Shown: positions 23,832 through 31,660, counted from the first letter of the stretch. The stretch: DNA of 64,000 bases from Alkalicoccus urumqiensis (GCF_002993335.1 NZ_PVNS01000001.1:124001-188000), one strand, 5' to 3'. Notes: generated by a model not told the origin, from the letters alone. Numbers and translations: made by a program.

Positions 23832-24525
23832 TGATGAGCGCTTCAGCAGAGAAGAGCTCCGTCATTTATTATCTATGCACAGCCATGTCGACATCGCAGC
23901 AGAAGCAAAATCCGCCTATGAAGCGCTGGAACTGATTCTCGTCCATAAACCGGACGTCGTTTTCCTCGACATTGATATGGGCGGCCGCACCGGAATTGAT
24001 GTCGCTTCATCGATCCGGCAGATGGATCATCCGCCGCTTATTGTGTTTGCGACGGCCTACCCGGATTATGCTGTCGATGCCTTCCGGGTGGAGGCGCTTG
24101 ATTATGTACTGAAGCCGTTTGAGGAAGAAAGCATTAACAGAGTGGTACGCCGGCTGGACAGGGAGATGGAAGCCGAGGCGGCAGTGCCGGCACCGCGGCG
24201 GAAGATTCCGCTGCAGCTGGAGGATTCCATTCAGTACCTCCGTCCCGAAGACATTGCGGTCATTTACCGGGAAGGCAGCCAGACGAATGTGGTGACGACG
24301 AATGAGGTTTTCTCCACCCGCCAGACATTGAAGGAAATGGAGGAAAAGCTCAGCGGCCACTCCTTTTTCCGTGTGCACAAAGGATACCTCGTGAATCTGC
24401 ATCACGTCGCCGAACTCGTTCCGTGGTTTAACGGGGCGTATCAGTTGAAGGTGAACGGCATGCATGAGGTGGTGCCGGTCAGCCGGAACTATGTTAAGGA
24501 GCTCCGCCTGACGCTGGAGGCGTAG
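23803..24525 (+). CDS. LytTR-family response regulator
   Basis: A 240-residue DNA-binding response regulator partnered with the upstream kinase. The receiver domain spans residues 1-120, with the DDE acidic pocket at 10-12, phospho-acceptor Asp56 in FLDIDMGG, and conserved Lys in VLKPF. A C-terminal LytTR domain begins near residue 138; typical blocks are FFRVHKGYLVNLHHV and VPVSRNYVKEL. LytTR proteins bind direct repeats upstream of targets. The probable target is cstA, 231 bp downstream past a terminator. Confidence 0.93.
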   Translation: MKPIRALLVDDERFSREELRHLLSMHSHVDIAAEAKSAYEALELILVHKPDVVFLDIDMGGRTGIDVASSIRQMDHPPLIVFATAYPDYAVDAFRVEALDYVLKPFEEESINRVVRRLDREMEAEAAVPAPRRKIPLQLEDSIQYLRPEDIAVIYREGSQTNVVTTNEVFSTRQTLKEMEEKLSGHSFFRVHKGYLVNLHHVAELVPWFNGAYQLKVNGMHEVVPVSRNYVKELRLTLEA

Positions 24526-24538
24526 CCGGGATCTTAAG

Positions 24539-24577
24539 CGCTGTGGCGGTCTATTATAGCCCGCCGCAGCTTTTTTA
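24539..24577 (+). terminator. Terminator of the lytS-lytT operon
   Basis: GCTGTGGCG pairs with CGCCGCAGC (one G-T pair), followed by TTTTTT. It separates the two-component genes from cstA, which has its own promoter region. Confidence 0.85.
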
Positions 24578-24694
24578 TGTTCCAGCCAGCCAGTCCGATC
24601 TGCTCTACGCTTCCCTTTCTCCCACCTCCCCCTGCATGTGAGCGCTTTATTTCTGCATTTCATCCTCTGATTTCAACATGTTGGATGAAAACAG

Positions 24695-24722
24695 TTTGTA
24701 AACGCTTTCTTTCCGCTACACT
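24695..24722 (+). promoter_or_regulatory. cstA promoter region with perfect cre (CcpA) site
   Basis: TTGTAAACGCTTTCT at 24696-24710 fits WTGNAANCGNWNNCW at every position. It overlaps a weak -35 (TTTGTA) and precedes TACACT at 24717-24722 with 16-bp spacing, a plausible -10 about 35 bp before the ATG. Strong glucose repression of cstA is predicted. Confidence 0.68.
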
Positions 24723-24756
24723 GAAGCTATCCATTTCACTCAGGGAGGGTGTCTGC

Positions 24757-26199
24757 ATGATTACGTTTTTTATTTCCATTATCATCTTGATTATCGGCTA
24801 CTTTACGTACGGGAAAGTAGTGGAGCGGATATTCGGCGTTCAGGAAGAGCGCCTGACACCGGCGGTTTCCCACGGGGACGGCGTCGATTACGTACCGATG
24901 GGGCGCGGACGAAATCAGCTGATTCAGCTGTTGAACATCGCCGGCGTCGGTCCGATCTTCGGCCCGATTATGGGAGCCCTTTACGGGCCGGTCGCTTTTC
25001 TCTGGATCGTTCTCGGCGCTATTTTTGCCGGTGCGGTGCATGACTACTTAACCGGAATGATCTCAATCCGGAACCGCGGTGCCCATCTTCCGGAGCTTGC
25101 CGGTAAGTTTCTCGGCAAGGTGATGAAGCATGTCGTGAACGGCTTTTCCGTTCTGCTGCTTCTCCTCGTCGGAACGGTGTTTGTCACAGCACCGGCAGCA
25201 CTCATCCATGACATGGCCGGCGGCTGGACGACGCTCGGCGTGATCATCGCGCTGATTTTCGTTTACTACACAATCGCAACGATGCTGCCGATTGATAAAA
25301 TCATCGGACGGGTTTACCCGATTTTCGGTGCGCTTCTGCTCATCAGCGCTGTCGGTATCGGCGGCAGCCTCGTCATTACCGGTGCGCCGATTCCAGAAAT
25401 GACGCTTGCCAACATGCATCCGGAAGGCCTGATGATCTTCCCGCTTCTGTTTCTGACGATTTCCTGCGGGGCGCTCTCCGGATTCCATGCGACGCAGTCG
25501 CCGATCATTTCCCGGACGACCCAGCGTGAAAAAGACGGCCGCAAAATCTTTTACGGCATGATGATCACCGAAGCGATCATCGCGATGATCTGGGCTGCGG
25601 CTGCTATGAGTCTTTTCTACGGCACGGATTTAAATGCGCTGATCGCAGATGGCGGACCGGCAGCGGTTGTCAGTGAAGTATCAATCACGATGCTCGGTGC
25701 GATCGGCGGAACGCTTGCTGTACTCGGTGTTATCATTCTGCCGATCACTTCCGGCGATACGGCCTTCCGCAGTGCGCGTATGATCATCGCCGACTACATC
25801 GGCATGAAGCAGGTCAAAGTGAAAAGCCGGCTTCTTATCGCGTCGCCGCTGTTCTTTATTTCTGTCCTGCTCACGCAGATTGACTTTACCCTTCTCTGGA
25901 GGTACTTCTCCTGGGCGAACCAGTCGACTGCGATGATCGCACTCTGGGTCGGAGCGATGTACCTCGGCCTGCAGTACAAAAATCACTGGATCGCGACACT
26001 GCCTGCGATCTTTATGACAATGGTGACATTCACGTATATTCTGAATGCACCGATCGGATTCGGTTTAAGTCTGCCGCTCTCCTACGCCGGGGCTGCTGTT
26101 GGAACGGTAATTGCCACGATCCTCTTCGCCCGGAAACTGGCATTTGAACGGAAACAGAACACGATCGACGTCGACGAACGCGTCGATCCAGCGGCATAG
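24757..26199 (+). CDS. cstA: CstA-family carrier (carbon starvation protein; probable pyruvate transporter)
   Basis: Membrane carrier of 480 residues with about thirteen helices. The N-terminus GYFTYGKVVERIFGV, the VGPIFGPIMGALYGP block and FHATQSPIISRTTQREKDGR are hallmarks of the CstA/BtsT family. Family members take up pyruvate, and peptide uptake has also been proposed. The start at 24757 was chosen because AGGGAGGGT lies 6 bp upstream and the first helix begins at once; the frame is open further back to 24577, but that part is not hydrophobic or family-like. The cre site and adjacent LytS-LytT pair predict control by carbon status and by extracellular pyruvate. Confidence 0.93.
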   Translation: MITFFISIIILIIGYFTYGKVVERIFGVQEERLTPAVSHGDGVDYVPMGRGRNQLIQLLNIAGVGPIFGPIMGALYGPVAFLWIVLGAIFAGAVHDYLTGMISIRNRGAHLPELAGKFLGKVMKHVVNGFSVLLLLLVGTVFVTAPAALIHDMAGGWTTLGVIIALIFVYYTIATMLPIDKIIGRVYPIFGALLLISAVGIGGSLVITGAPIPEMTLANMHPEGLMIFPLLFLTISCGALSGFHATQSPIISRTTQREKDGRKIFYGMMITEAIIAMIWAAAAMSLFYGTDLNALIADGGPAAVVSEVSITMLGAIGGTLAVLGVIILPITSGDTAFRSARMIIADYIGMKQVKVKSRLLIASPLFFISVLLTQIDFTLLWRYFSWANQSTAMIALWVGAMYLGLQYKNHWIATLPAIFMTMVTFTYILNAPIGFGLSLPLSYAGAAVGTVIATILFARKLAFERKQNTIDVDERVDPAA

Positions 26200-26211
26200 A
26201 AAATAAAAAAG

Positions 26212-26494
26212 TAAAAGATATTAAATGGGTTACCGCTTCCTGCCTGCACCTCTGGCCGTACGCGTTCCGGAGGGAACGGGCTCAACTAATTCCTTCTTCC
26301 TCTCGTCTGAAGGAATGGATTTTCGCCTCGTTCGGATCCTCCCGGAGTCGACGGCCTCCGGTTTCGGCAGGTAGAAAGTATCGCTTGGTAGAAGCGGCCC
26401 CTTCTGCACGGAACATGCTGCAATCCAATCAAGTTTTAGAGATCATCATTGTCTCATAGACATCGATCCTGCTACAGATTCTCTGTTTTCCATC
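26212..26494. repeat. Intergenic repeat family A, copy 2 (with 75-bp insertion)
   Basis: Near-identical to 20393-20598 but with an extra block at about 26280-26354 placed between GGAGGGAACGG and CCTCCGG. It begins 13 bp after the cstA stop. It is the first module of a composite that fills 26212-26700; no gene was found in 26200-26826. Confidence 0.8.
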
Positions 26495-26510
26495 CCTACT
26501 TAAACTACCC

Positions 26511-26590
26511 TTCGGAGCGTTCGGCAGGGACGCCAGTGGTATTCGTTCTTTGCTTGAAGAAGCATGGCAGAAGATCGCTGCCCTGCGGCT
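26511..26590. repeat. Intergenic repeat family C, copy 1
   Basis: GTTCGGCAGGGACG, CTTGAAGAAGCA and CAGAAGATCGCTGCCCTG recur in the same order at 56182-56288. It sits between family A and family B modules. Confidence 0.65.
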
Positions 26591-26600
26591 CAAACCAAAG

Positions 26601-26700
26601 GCCGGCTCCACTCATGCTCTGCAGCCGTGCAAATAGCGCCCGGCTAGAAGACAAGCCCACGACAATCTTCTGCCGAAAAGCGGAGAAAGCAATAGATAGA
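26601..26700. repeat. Intergenic repeat family B, copy 1
   Basis: Contains CTCATGCTCTGCAGCCGTGC, then CCCGGCT.GAAGACAAGCC and CTTCTGCCG..AGCGGAGAA. The same series occurs at 31573-31660. Confidence 0.7.
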
Positions 26701-26779
26701 ACAATGGGTGAGCTGCCGTTTCCCTTGGCACACCTGCTTGGATGAACCTTCGAATTTTATCCTTGCTTAAACTGACAAT

Positions 26780-26829
26780 GGAAAAGCCTCCACCTGGTCC
26801 GCTTCGGCGGCCGGGTAGAGGCTTTTTTA
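26780..26829 (-). terminator. Terminator after the DUF4269 gene (possibly bidirectional)
   Basis: AAAAGCCTC (26782-26790) and the matching GAGGCTTTTTT (26818-26828) form a long stem around a GC-rich core. T tracts occur on both strands, and the stem abuts the DUF4269 stop. Confidence 0.78.
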
Positions 26830-27348
26830 AAAGAGAAACTGCTTCTTGCGCCCATAATGAAGCAGGCTCTCGTACGGATCGGTTTCATCGAGTGACAGCA
26901 GGCGGCAGAAGGCCGTTTCGGTTTTCCATCCACGGCGTCTCAGCTTCATGACAGCTGAACGGAGTTCGGTATCCTCCTGAAGCAGCCGGTACTCAATCTG
27001 CATATGCTGGTATGCCCGCTGCCGGCGGACCGGGAGCGGCTGTGCGATGCATTCGATCCGGAGCCTGCGGAATAGAAGCGTCGTTTTTCTGACCGGGACG
27101 TCCTGCCAGCTTCTCGTTTTGAAATCGGCGGCTCCAATCCGGGTCATGACGCCCTCCCATTCATCCAGGTCGTCTGCTTCCATGAGGAGGTCGACGTCGG
27201 AGCCGGGGGTGTAGATGCCCAGTGGAAAGGTGCCGCAGATGACCGGGGAAAAGCGGGCTGCCTGTTTCAGGATGCCGGATTCCGTCAGCTCCCGGCATAT
27301 CTGGCGCTGGACGCTGTCGCCGGTCTGGAGTTCCTGAAATGGGTTCAA
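26827..27348 (-). CDS. DUF4269 family nucleotidyltransferase-fold protein
   Basis: A 173-residue soluble protein. CGTFPLGIYTPGSDVDLLME is the nucleotidyltransferase-like signature G[GS]..(9-12)D.D, with two acidic residues for metal. The remainder (RIECIAQPLPVRRQRAYQHM) follows the DUF4269 pattern. The family has no assigned reaction. The start overlaps the upstream acetyltransferase gene by 4 bp (ATGA), so they are coupled. The final codons enter the terminator stem. Confidence 0.83.
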   Translation of the reverse strand: MNPFQELQTGDSVQRQICRELTESGILKQAARFSPVICGTFPLGIYTPGSDVDLLMEADDLDEWEGVMTRIGAADFKTRSWQDVPVRKTTLLFRRLRIECIAQPLPVRRQRAYQHMQIEYRLLQEDTELRSAVMKLRRRGWKTETAFCRLLSLDETDPYESLLHYGRKKQFLF

Positions 27349-27809
27349 TTCTGTTCGATCGGCTTTTCGAGGACAACCATATCGACGGCGCGGATGCCGT
27401 TTTCTTCGATGACGCGCGGGTAATCGTCAAAGAAGTTTCTGCGGATCTCGAGAAAGCGGAATCCGGTTTTCTGATAAAAGGCGAAGTTGGTCAGGCTGGA
27501 GTTGGCGGTGCCGACGATCAACCGCTTATATCCTTGTTCTCCGTACATCCGCTCGACTTCCTCAACGGCTTCCCGGCCGTAGCCTTTTCCTCGGTGGGCC
27601 TGGACGACGGCCATGTTTTTAATCTGAACCGTGTCCTCCTCCGGAAAGGTGCAGAGCATGATGCCGACGGATTTGCTGCCATCGGTTACGGCAAGAAGCT
27701 CCCCGTCGTACAGGTACTGCCGGATAATCTCTTCTGCTTCATCTGCCATGAGTAGAAACGGAATCCACTCCGCCCGTTCTTCCTTACGTACTGCACGTAA
27801 TGTCACCAT
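27345..27809 (-). CDS. GNAT family N-acetyltransferase
   Basis: A 154-residue cytoplasmic acetyltransferase. MAVVQAHRGKGYGREAV is the acetyl-CoA pyrophosphate-binding motif (R-x2-G-x-G), preceded by the IKNMAV strand and followed by NFAFYQKTGFRF, the usual motif B. The tail FFDDYPRVIEENGI..VDMVVLEK resembles a Bacillaceae subgroup of uncharacterised members. Substrate unknown. Overlaps the DUF4269 gene at its 3' end. Confidence 0.88.
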   Translation of the reverse strand: MVTLRAVRKEERAEWIPFLLMADEAEEIIRQYLYDGELLAVTDGSKSVGIMLCTFPEEDTVQIKNMAVVQAHRGKGYGREAVEEVERMYGEQGYKRLIVGTANSSLTNFAFYQKTGFRFLEIRRNFFDDYPRVIEENGIRAVDMVVLEKPIEQN

Positions 27810-27956
27810 ATCAATCGCTCCCTTATCGGTAAAAGTATGTCCTGATGTGGTTCTGCGGTGGTCGTTGATTCCAGCTTTCGTATTCTGAACGCAGATTCAG
27901 CGTTTGCAACTAAACATACCGGAAAAATGATGTTTTTGCAAACGATTTCTACCTAT

Positions 27957-28577
27957 TTAATAGAATCCTTGAAAAATTGCCCAGAAAAAGGCCAGCGCAA
28001 AACCGAGTAGAATGAGACCGGCGCTGATGGAAATATACTGCATCCGCCGAGGGGTTATAAAGCGCCGGCTGTACGCAATGACGGCGGCACTGGCGAGGTC
28101 CCAGACGATGATGCCGAGAAAGATACAGGCGGTGGCCGCTGCGGCAGCCGCGCTCCCGCGGTCTTCGATCGAGACGAGGACCGATCCGTAAATACCGGCC
28201 CAGAAAACGAGGTTCATCGGGTTCGCTGCAGCGAGCAGAAAGCCGGTCCGGAGGGAAGAGCCGGCACGTGCCGTTTCTGCTCCTGACAGCTCCGGCAGCT
28301 GTCTCCGGCCGGTGCGGATGCTGTCGATTCCCAGATAGAAAAGCACGATGCCGCCTGCCGCCCAGAGAATCGGCTCGATCCACCAGATGTCAGGGAGCCG
28401 GGAAAATCCGGCTGCGACGAGGAGCATCATGAGCAGGTCCGCCCCCATGCCGCCGACACCGACGAGCCAGGCGGCCCGGAATCCTCCCTGCAGACCGCGG
28501 CTGATCTGGACGATCGTGACCGGTCCGACCGGCGCAGCGAGAGCAAGACCAAGCAGAAACCAGCTGACGTACAGCAC
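27957..28577 (-). CDS. LysE/RhtB family exporter
   Basis: A 206-residue membrane protein with six hydrophobic helices. The N-terminus GLALAAPVGPVTIVQISRGL is the LysE/RhtB signature (the family reads PGP at this place), and AANPMNLVFWAGI is the conserved second-half motif NP..xxFW. Members export amino acids. The GTG start at 28577 has AGG a few bases upstream and lies 3 bp beyond the uracil-DNA glycosylase stop, so both genes are in one unit. Substrate unknown. Confidence 0.9.
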   Translation of the reverse strand: MLYVSWFLLGLALAAPVGPVTIVQISRGLQGGFRAAWLVGVGGMGADLLMMLLVAAGFSRLPDIWWIEPILWAAGGIVLFYLGIDSIRTGRRQLPELSGAETARAGSSLRTGFLLAAANPMNLVFWAGIYGSVLVSIEDRGSAAAAAATACIFLGIIVWDLASAAVIAYSRRFITPRRMQYISISAGLILLGFALAFFWAIFQGFY

Positions 28578-28579
28578 AG

Positions 28580-29233
28580 CTACCTGCTCAGCCCCGCTAT
28601 TCCTTTTTCTTTCATGATGCGTGCGAGCTGATCCATGTCGGCATGAATATCTTCCAGCACGCGCCGGTTATAAAAAAACGACGCCGGGTGGTACGTCGGG
28701 AAAATATCGTATACCGTTTCTGTCCAGCCGAACTGCTCGTTTTCCAGTATCTGCACTGGATGCCGGATTACTTTTCCGTGAACGTCGGTAATTTTATAGC
28801 CGGGGCCCACGAGCCGGCGGAGGCCGACATTGCCGAGCGTGACGAGAAGCGGGGCCTTCACATGAGCCAGTTCGTAGTCCAGAAGCGGTGCATGCGCTCT
28901 AATTTCTTTCTGTGTCGGCGCCCGGTTATACTTCCGCTCTGTCGTCGTTCCGTCTCGGTTCTTTTTCGTTCCCCAGCGGTACGGGCGGCTCCGCACCGCA
29001 CTCGTAATATAGACGTCCTCCCTGGTCAGACCCGCCCGTTCCAGAAATCCCATCAGTTCTTTGCCGGATCTTCCGCTGAACGGAATGCCGTTATGTATTT
29101 CCGTTTCGCCGGGGGCTTCTCCTACAAGCATGAGCGCCGGTTTCTCCGGGCCGCTCCCATAAACAAATCCTTCAAGGGCGAACCCTTCCGCCCGTTTCAT
29201 TCCTTCTTCTGCAAGCCATTCAGGTATCTTCAC
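28580..29233 (-). CDS. Uracil-DNA glycosylase family protein, lacking Fe-S cysteines
   Basis: A 217-residue base-excision repair enzyme. LVGEAPGETEIHNGIPFSGRSG is the catalytic motif 1 of family 4/5-like glycosylases (GEAPG..E...G.PF.G.AG), and TYHPASFF near the end is motif 2 with the catalytic His. Classical family 4 enzymes hold a [4Fe-4S] cluster with four Cys; here the usual places read AVRSRP and HAPLLDYEL, and the product has no Cys. Start GTG 29233 has AGGAGG 7 bp upstream and was chosen over an ATG at 29293 without one. Likely removes uracil from DNA, but the subfamily is divergent. Confidence 0.87.
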   Translation of the reverse strand: MKIPEWLAEEGMKRAEGFALEGFVYGSGPEKPALMLVGEAPGETEIHNGIPFSGRSGKELMGFLERAGLTREDVYITSAVRSRPYRWGTKKNRDGTTTERKYNRAPTQKEIRAHAPLLDYELAHVKAPLLVTLGNVGLRRLVGPGYKITDVHGKVIRHPVQILENEQFGWTETVYDIFPTYHPASFFYNRRVLEDIHADMDQLARIMKEKGIAGLSR

Positions 29234-29264
29234 AGCTCTCCCTCCTCTGCTGAATCGTTTCCCG

Positions 29265-30146
29265 CTACGTGCGCCGGAGAAACCAATACACACTGCCGAG
29301 CACGAGCAGTCCGCCGGTCATCTGAAGCGGCGTCACGCTCTCCCCAAGGAGAATCACGGCGAGAATCGTAGCGCCGACCGGTTCACCGAGAATGCTCATG
29401 GAAACCGCTGAAGTACTGATGTAATTCAGCAGCAGATTATAGATGACGTGTGCGATTGTAGGGAACAGCGCAAGCAGAAAGAATACCTGCCATTCGCCGG
29501 CATCATAGCCTGTCATCGGCACGCCGGCAAGCAGGTTGTAGATATTTAACGCCACGCCTGCCGCAAGAAAAACAAAAAAGCTGTAGAGCCAGTGGGAAAT
29601 CCGCCGCACGGTCGACTGCCCGATCAGCAGATACGCCACGATGGCCAGAACGCTCAGAAATGAGAGCAGGTCGCCGATCAGATAGTCGCGGCTGATACCG
29701 AGGTCACCGAGCCCGATAATGCCGATTCCTGTAAGCGCAATGAGCGCAGTGCTGATGCTCTTCCAGTCGCTTTTCTCCCGGTAGACGAGGTACGCGCCCG
29801 CCATGGCGATCATCGGCTGCATCGCGAGAATCACCGTGGAACTCGCGACACTCGTCAATTTCAGCGAGCCGAACCAGAGCGCAAAATGCAGCGCAAGAAA
29901 AATGCCCGATCCCGCCAGTATGTAAAAGTCCCGCGCCTTCAGCCGGCGGAGGTCCTCCCGCTTCCACCAGACAATCGGAAGCAGAAAAAGCGCCGCCAGG
30001 TACATCCGGTACATGCTGCTGATGGAGGCCGGGGCGTCGGACCATTTAACGAAAATGGCCGCAAAGGAAATCGCAATTATCGATATAAAAAGAAGCAGAC
30101 CGGCCGGAGGGGCCTTGTCTGCACGTGCTGTTACTTGTTCTGCCAC
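29265..30146 (-). CDS. EamA/DMT-family transporter
   Basis: A 293-residue membrane protein with ten helices and two EamA repeats. ISSMYRMYLAALFLLP and a C-terminal ILGEPVGATILAVILLGE match the EamA (RhaT/YdcZ-like) family of drug/metabolite exporters. GTG at 30146 has GAGGGGAGGG just upstream, giving the normal length of the family; the open frame runs on to 30302 without a matching domain. Divergent from the small membrane-protein gene at 30260. Substrate unknown. Confidence 0.9.
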   Translation of the reverse strand: MAEQVTARADKAPPAGLLLFISIIAISFAAIFVKWSDAPASISSMYRMYLAALFLLPIVWWKREDLRRLKARDFYILAGSGIFLALHFALWFGSLKLTSVASSTVILAMQPMIAMAGAYLVYREKSDWKSISTALIALTGIGIIGLGDLGISRDYLIGDLLSFLSVLAIVAYLLIGQSTVRRISHWLYSFFVFLAAGVALNIYNLLAGVPMTGYDAGEWQVFFLLALFPTIAHVIYNLLLNYISTSAVSMSILGEPVGATILAVILLGESVTPLQMTGGLLVLGSVYWFLRRT

Positions 30147-30259
30147 ATCGATCCCTCCCCTCTTTAGTGTAGCATGCCTGAAGAAGGTCCGGGGAGCGTA
30201 TGGAACCATTTTCCACCCTTTCCGTAGAGAAGAAAAAGCAGAGAAAGGAAGCTGATATT

Positions 30260-30397
30260 GTGAAGCGGACGCGGCGGACAAGATATCCAGGAAAAAATTC
30301 AAGATGGGAGTATATCAGCGTAATTATCGAAGTACTGCTGTATTTTCCACGGCTTTTCATTTCGTTCCTGCGGTGGGTGTGGCAGGCTTTATTCTAA
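30260..30397 (+). CDS. Small membrane protein (45 residues)
   Basis: Short product starting at GTG 30260: basic N-terminus (VKRTRRTRYPGKNSRWEY), then a single hydrophobic helix (VIIEVLLYFPRLFISFLRW). AAAGGA lies about 10 bp before the GTG. The basic head plus amphipathic aromatic helix is a common layout of tiny Bacillaceae membrane proteins, often tied to the cell envelope. It ends 1 bp before the convergent gene at 30399. Being short, it could be chance, but composition and ribosome site favour a gene. Confidence 0.45.
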   Translation: MKRTRRTRYPGKNSRWEYISVIIEVLLYFPRLFISFLRWVWQALF

Positions 30398-30398
30398 G

Positions 30399-30926
30399 CT
30401 ACCAGTTCATCTGTTCCGGTTCGGCCTCGGTCTCCTCCAGAAGGGATTCGATGACCTGCACCGGGTCTTTTTCTTCTTCCATGACGTAGTAGTCGTCCAT
30501 TTGATTTTCGTACAGGTGAAAAGCAAAGACATTGTCGCTGACGATCCGGACGCTGTAGAGCCGTTCGGATACAGACCGGGGTTCGGTGCGCCTGAGACGC
30601 ATCGGTTTCAGCTCGGCGTAGGTGTTTTCGAGAAGTTGTTTATCTTCAATCCGAACACGGATAAACTCCGGATCTCCGCTGGTGCTTTCACGCTCGTAGG
30701 TGATGCTCATGCGGTGCAGCTCTTCTTCGGCGATGGCGCTTCCGGACCACTGGCCGAATGTCGTATAAGGGTTTTCGTAGGAGAGCAGCAGATATCCTGC
30801 CAGACAGACCACACCGGAAGCAAGCAGCGCGGTCCGGTAGCGCCAGCGGATGCTGAGCAGCACGCCGAGAATTAAAAAAGTGAGTACCGCTGTAAAGAAA
30901 ATAAATAAATCAAACGAGAAAAACAT
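30399..30926 (-). CDS. Uncharacterised membrane-anchored protein
   Basis: No family recognised. From ATG 30926 (GGAGG 8 bp upstream; ATG 30950 is possible) the product has 175 residues: two membrane helices in the first 60 residues, then an extracytoplasmic or cytoplasmic acidic domain rich in Glu and Arg (RIEDKQLLENTYAELKPMR). The tail EKDPVQVIESLLEETEAE is strongly acidic. Monocistronic, followed by no clear terminator. Function unknown. Confidence 0.7.
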   Translation of the reverse strand: MFFSFDLFIFFTAVLTFLILGVLLSIRWRYRTALLASGVVCLAGYLLLSYENPYTTFGQWSGSAIAEEELHRMSITYERESTSGDPEFIRVRIEDKQLLENTYAELKPMRLRRTEPRSVSERLYSVRIVSDNVFAFHLYENQMDDYYVMEEEKDPVQVIESLLEETEAEPEQMNW

Positions 30927-31084
30927 GCCATCTGCCTCCGTTCCTTCCATCTGTCATTTATTACCGATTGAACGGCAGAAAAGTTTCACTTCAGCTGGAA
31001 TAATAGGAATCTTTTTCCCTTCTCCTGCGTTTTCGACACATGGAGGCAATGACAGATGACGAAAAATGGTGGTTTTTCCGCTTT

Positions 31085-31190
31085 TGGCACGAAAGAATAC
31101 CTAATTGGCACGAACGGGTTTCGTTTTGGCACGAGGCGGGCTGCTTTTGGCACGAATCCTCTCGTTCATGGCACGAAATTGCCTCTTTCA
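31085..31190 (+). repeat. Exact 21-bp-period array, core TGGCACGAA, 5 units
   Basis: TGGCACGA(A/G) starts at 31085, 31106, 31127, 31148 and 31169, exactly 21 bp apart; the other 12 bp of each unit vary but begin T-rich (TTT before the core). Because 21 is a multiple of 3 the array is open in several frames and yields heptapeptide repeats such as WHE every 7 residues, which are unlikely to be a protein. It lies in an 895-bp gene-free gap (30927-31821). Confidence 0.75.
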
Positions 31191-31239
31191 CCGTTTCGGA
31201 CCGCGGTCCCGTCTACTACAATTCGCCGCGCAAAAAACC

Positions 31240-31335
31240 AGGCAGCTTCGCCTGACCTTAAATGAAATGGGAGGTTTGTTGAATAGATTGCCGCTCCCTG
31301 CCTGCAGCTGAAGTCGTATACGTTCCGGCAAAAGC
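31240..31335. repeat. Diverged copy of intergenic repeat family A
   Basis: CCGCTCCCTGCCTGCA, CGTATACGTTCCGG and an upstream AAAACCAGGCAG parallel the 5' part of the copies at 20.4 and 26.2 kb. The 3' half is absent or too diverged to recognise. Confidence 0.5.
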
Positions 31336-31409
31336 CGAAGCGTGGAAGCGCAGCGGGTGCGGCGTAGTCTTACTTCAGAACAGATTTGTCTTATAACGGA
31401 GGCTTCCGC

Positions 31410-31555
31410 TCCAACAACTGCCCCTTCCAGTCTCACAACTCGGCGGCCCATTCCAACTCTACTGCCATAGTCTAACTTCTACCGTCTATATTCCAACTTC
31501 TCCTCCTAATATTCCAGCAGCGTACCAGTAAAGTCCAGCTTCTCCATCCTGCGGG
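31410..31555. repeat. 21-bp-spaced degenerate motif array (TCCAACTTC type), 7 units
   Basis: Cores start at 31410, 31431, 31452, 31471, 31492, 31513 and 31534 (six intervals: 21, 21, 19, 21, 21, 21). On the minus strand the core is TTGGAATAT. Same type as the 4-unit array before nagP. Confidence 0.65.
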
Positions 31556-31572
31556 AGGCGGCTGAAAGCAGA

Positions 31573-31660
31573 GGCGGGCTCCGCTCATGCTCTGCAGCCG
31601 TGCAGACAGCACCCGGCTGGAAGACAAGCCCACGAAGGCTTCTGCCGGGTAGCGGAGAAG
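31573..31660. repeat. Intergenic repeat family B, copy 2
   Basis: Same order of blocks as 26601-26700: CTCATGCTCTGCAGCCGTGC, CCCGGCTGGAAGACAAGCC, CTTCTGCCGGGTAGCGGAG. Confidence 0.7.

Noticed and set aside
31040-31255. ORF with WHE every seven residues (and its antisense and frame-shifted versions)
   Set aside because: Produced by the 21-bp array; all frames stay open because 21 is divisible by 3. No good ribosome site or conserved filler.
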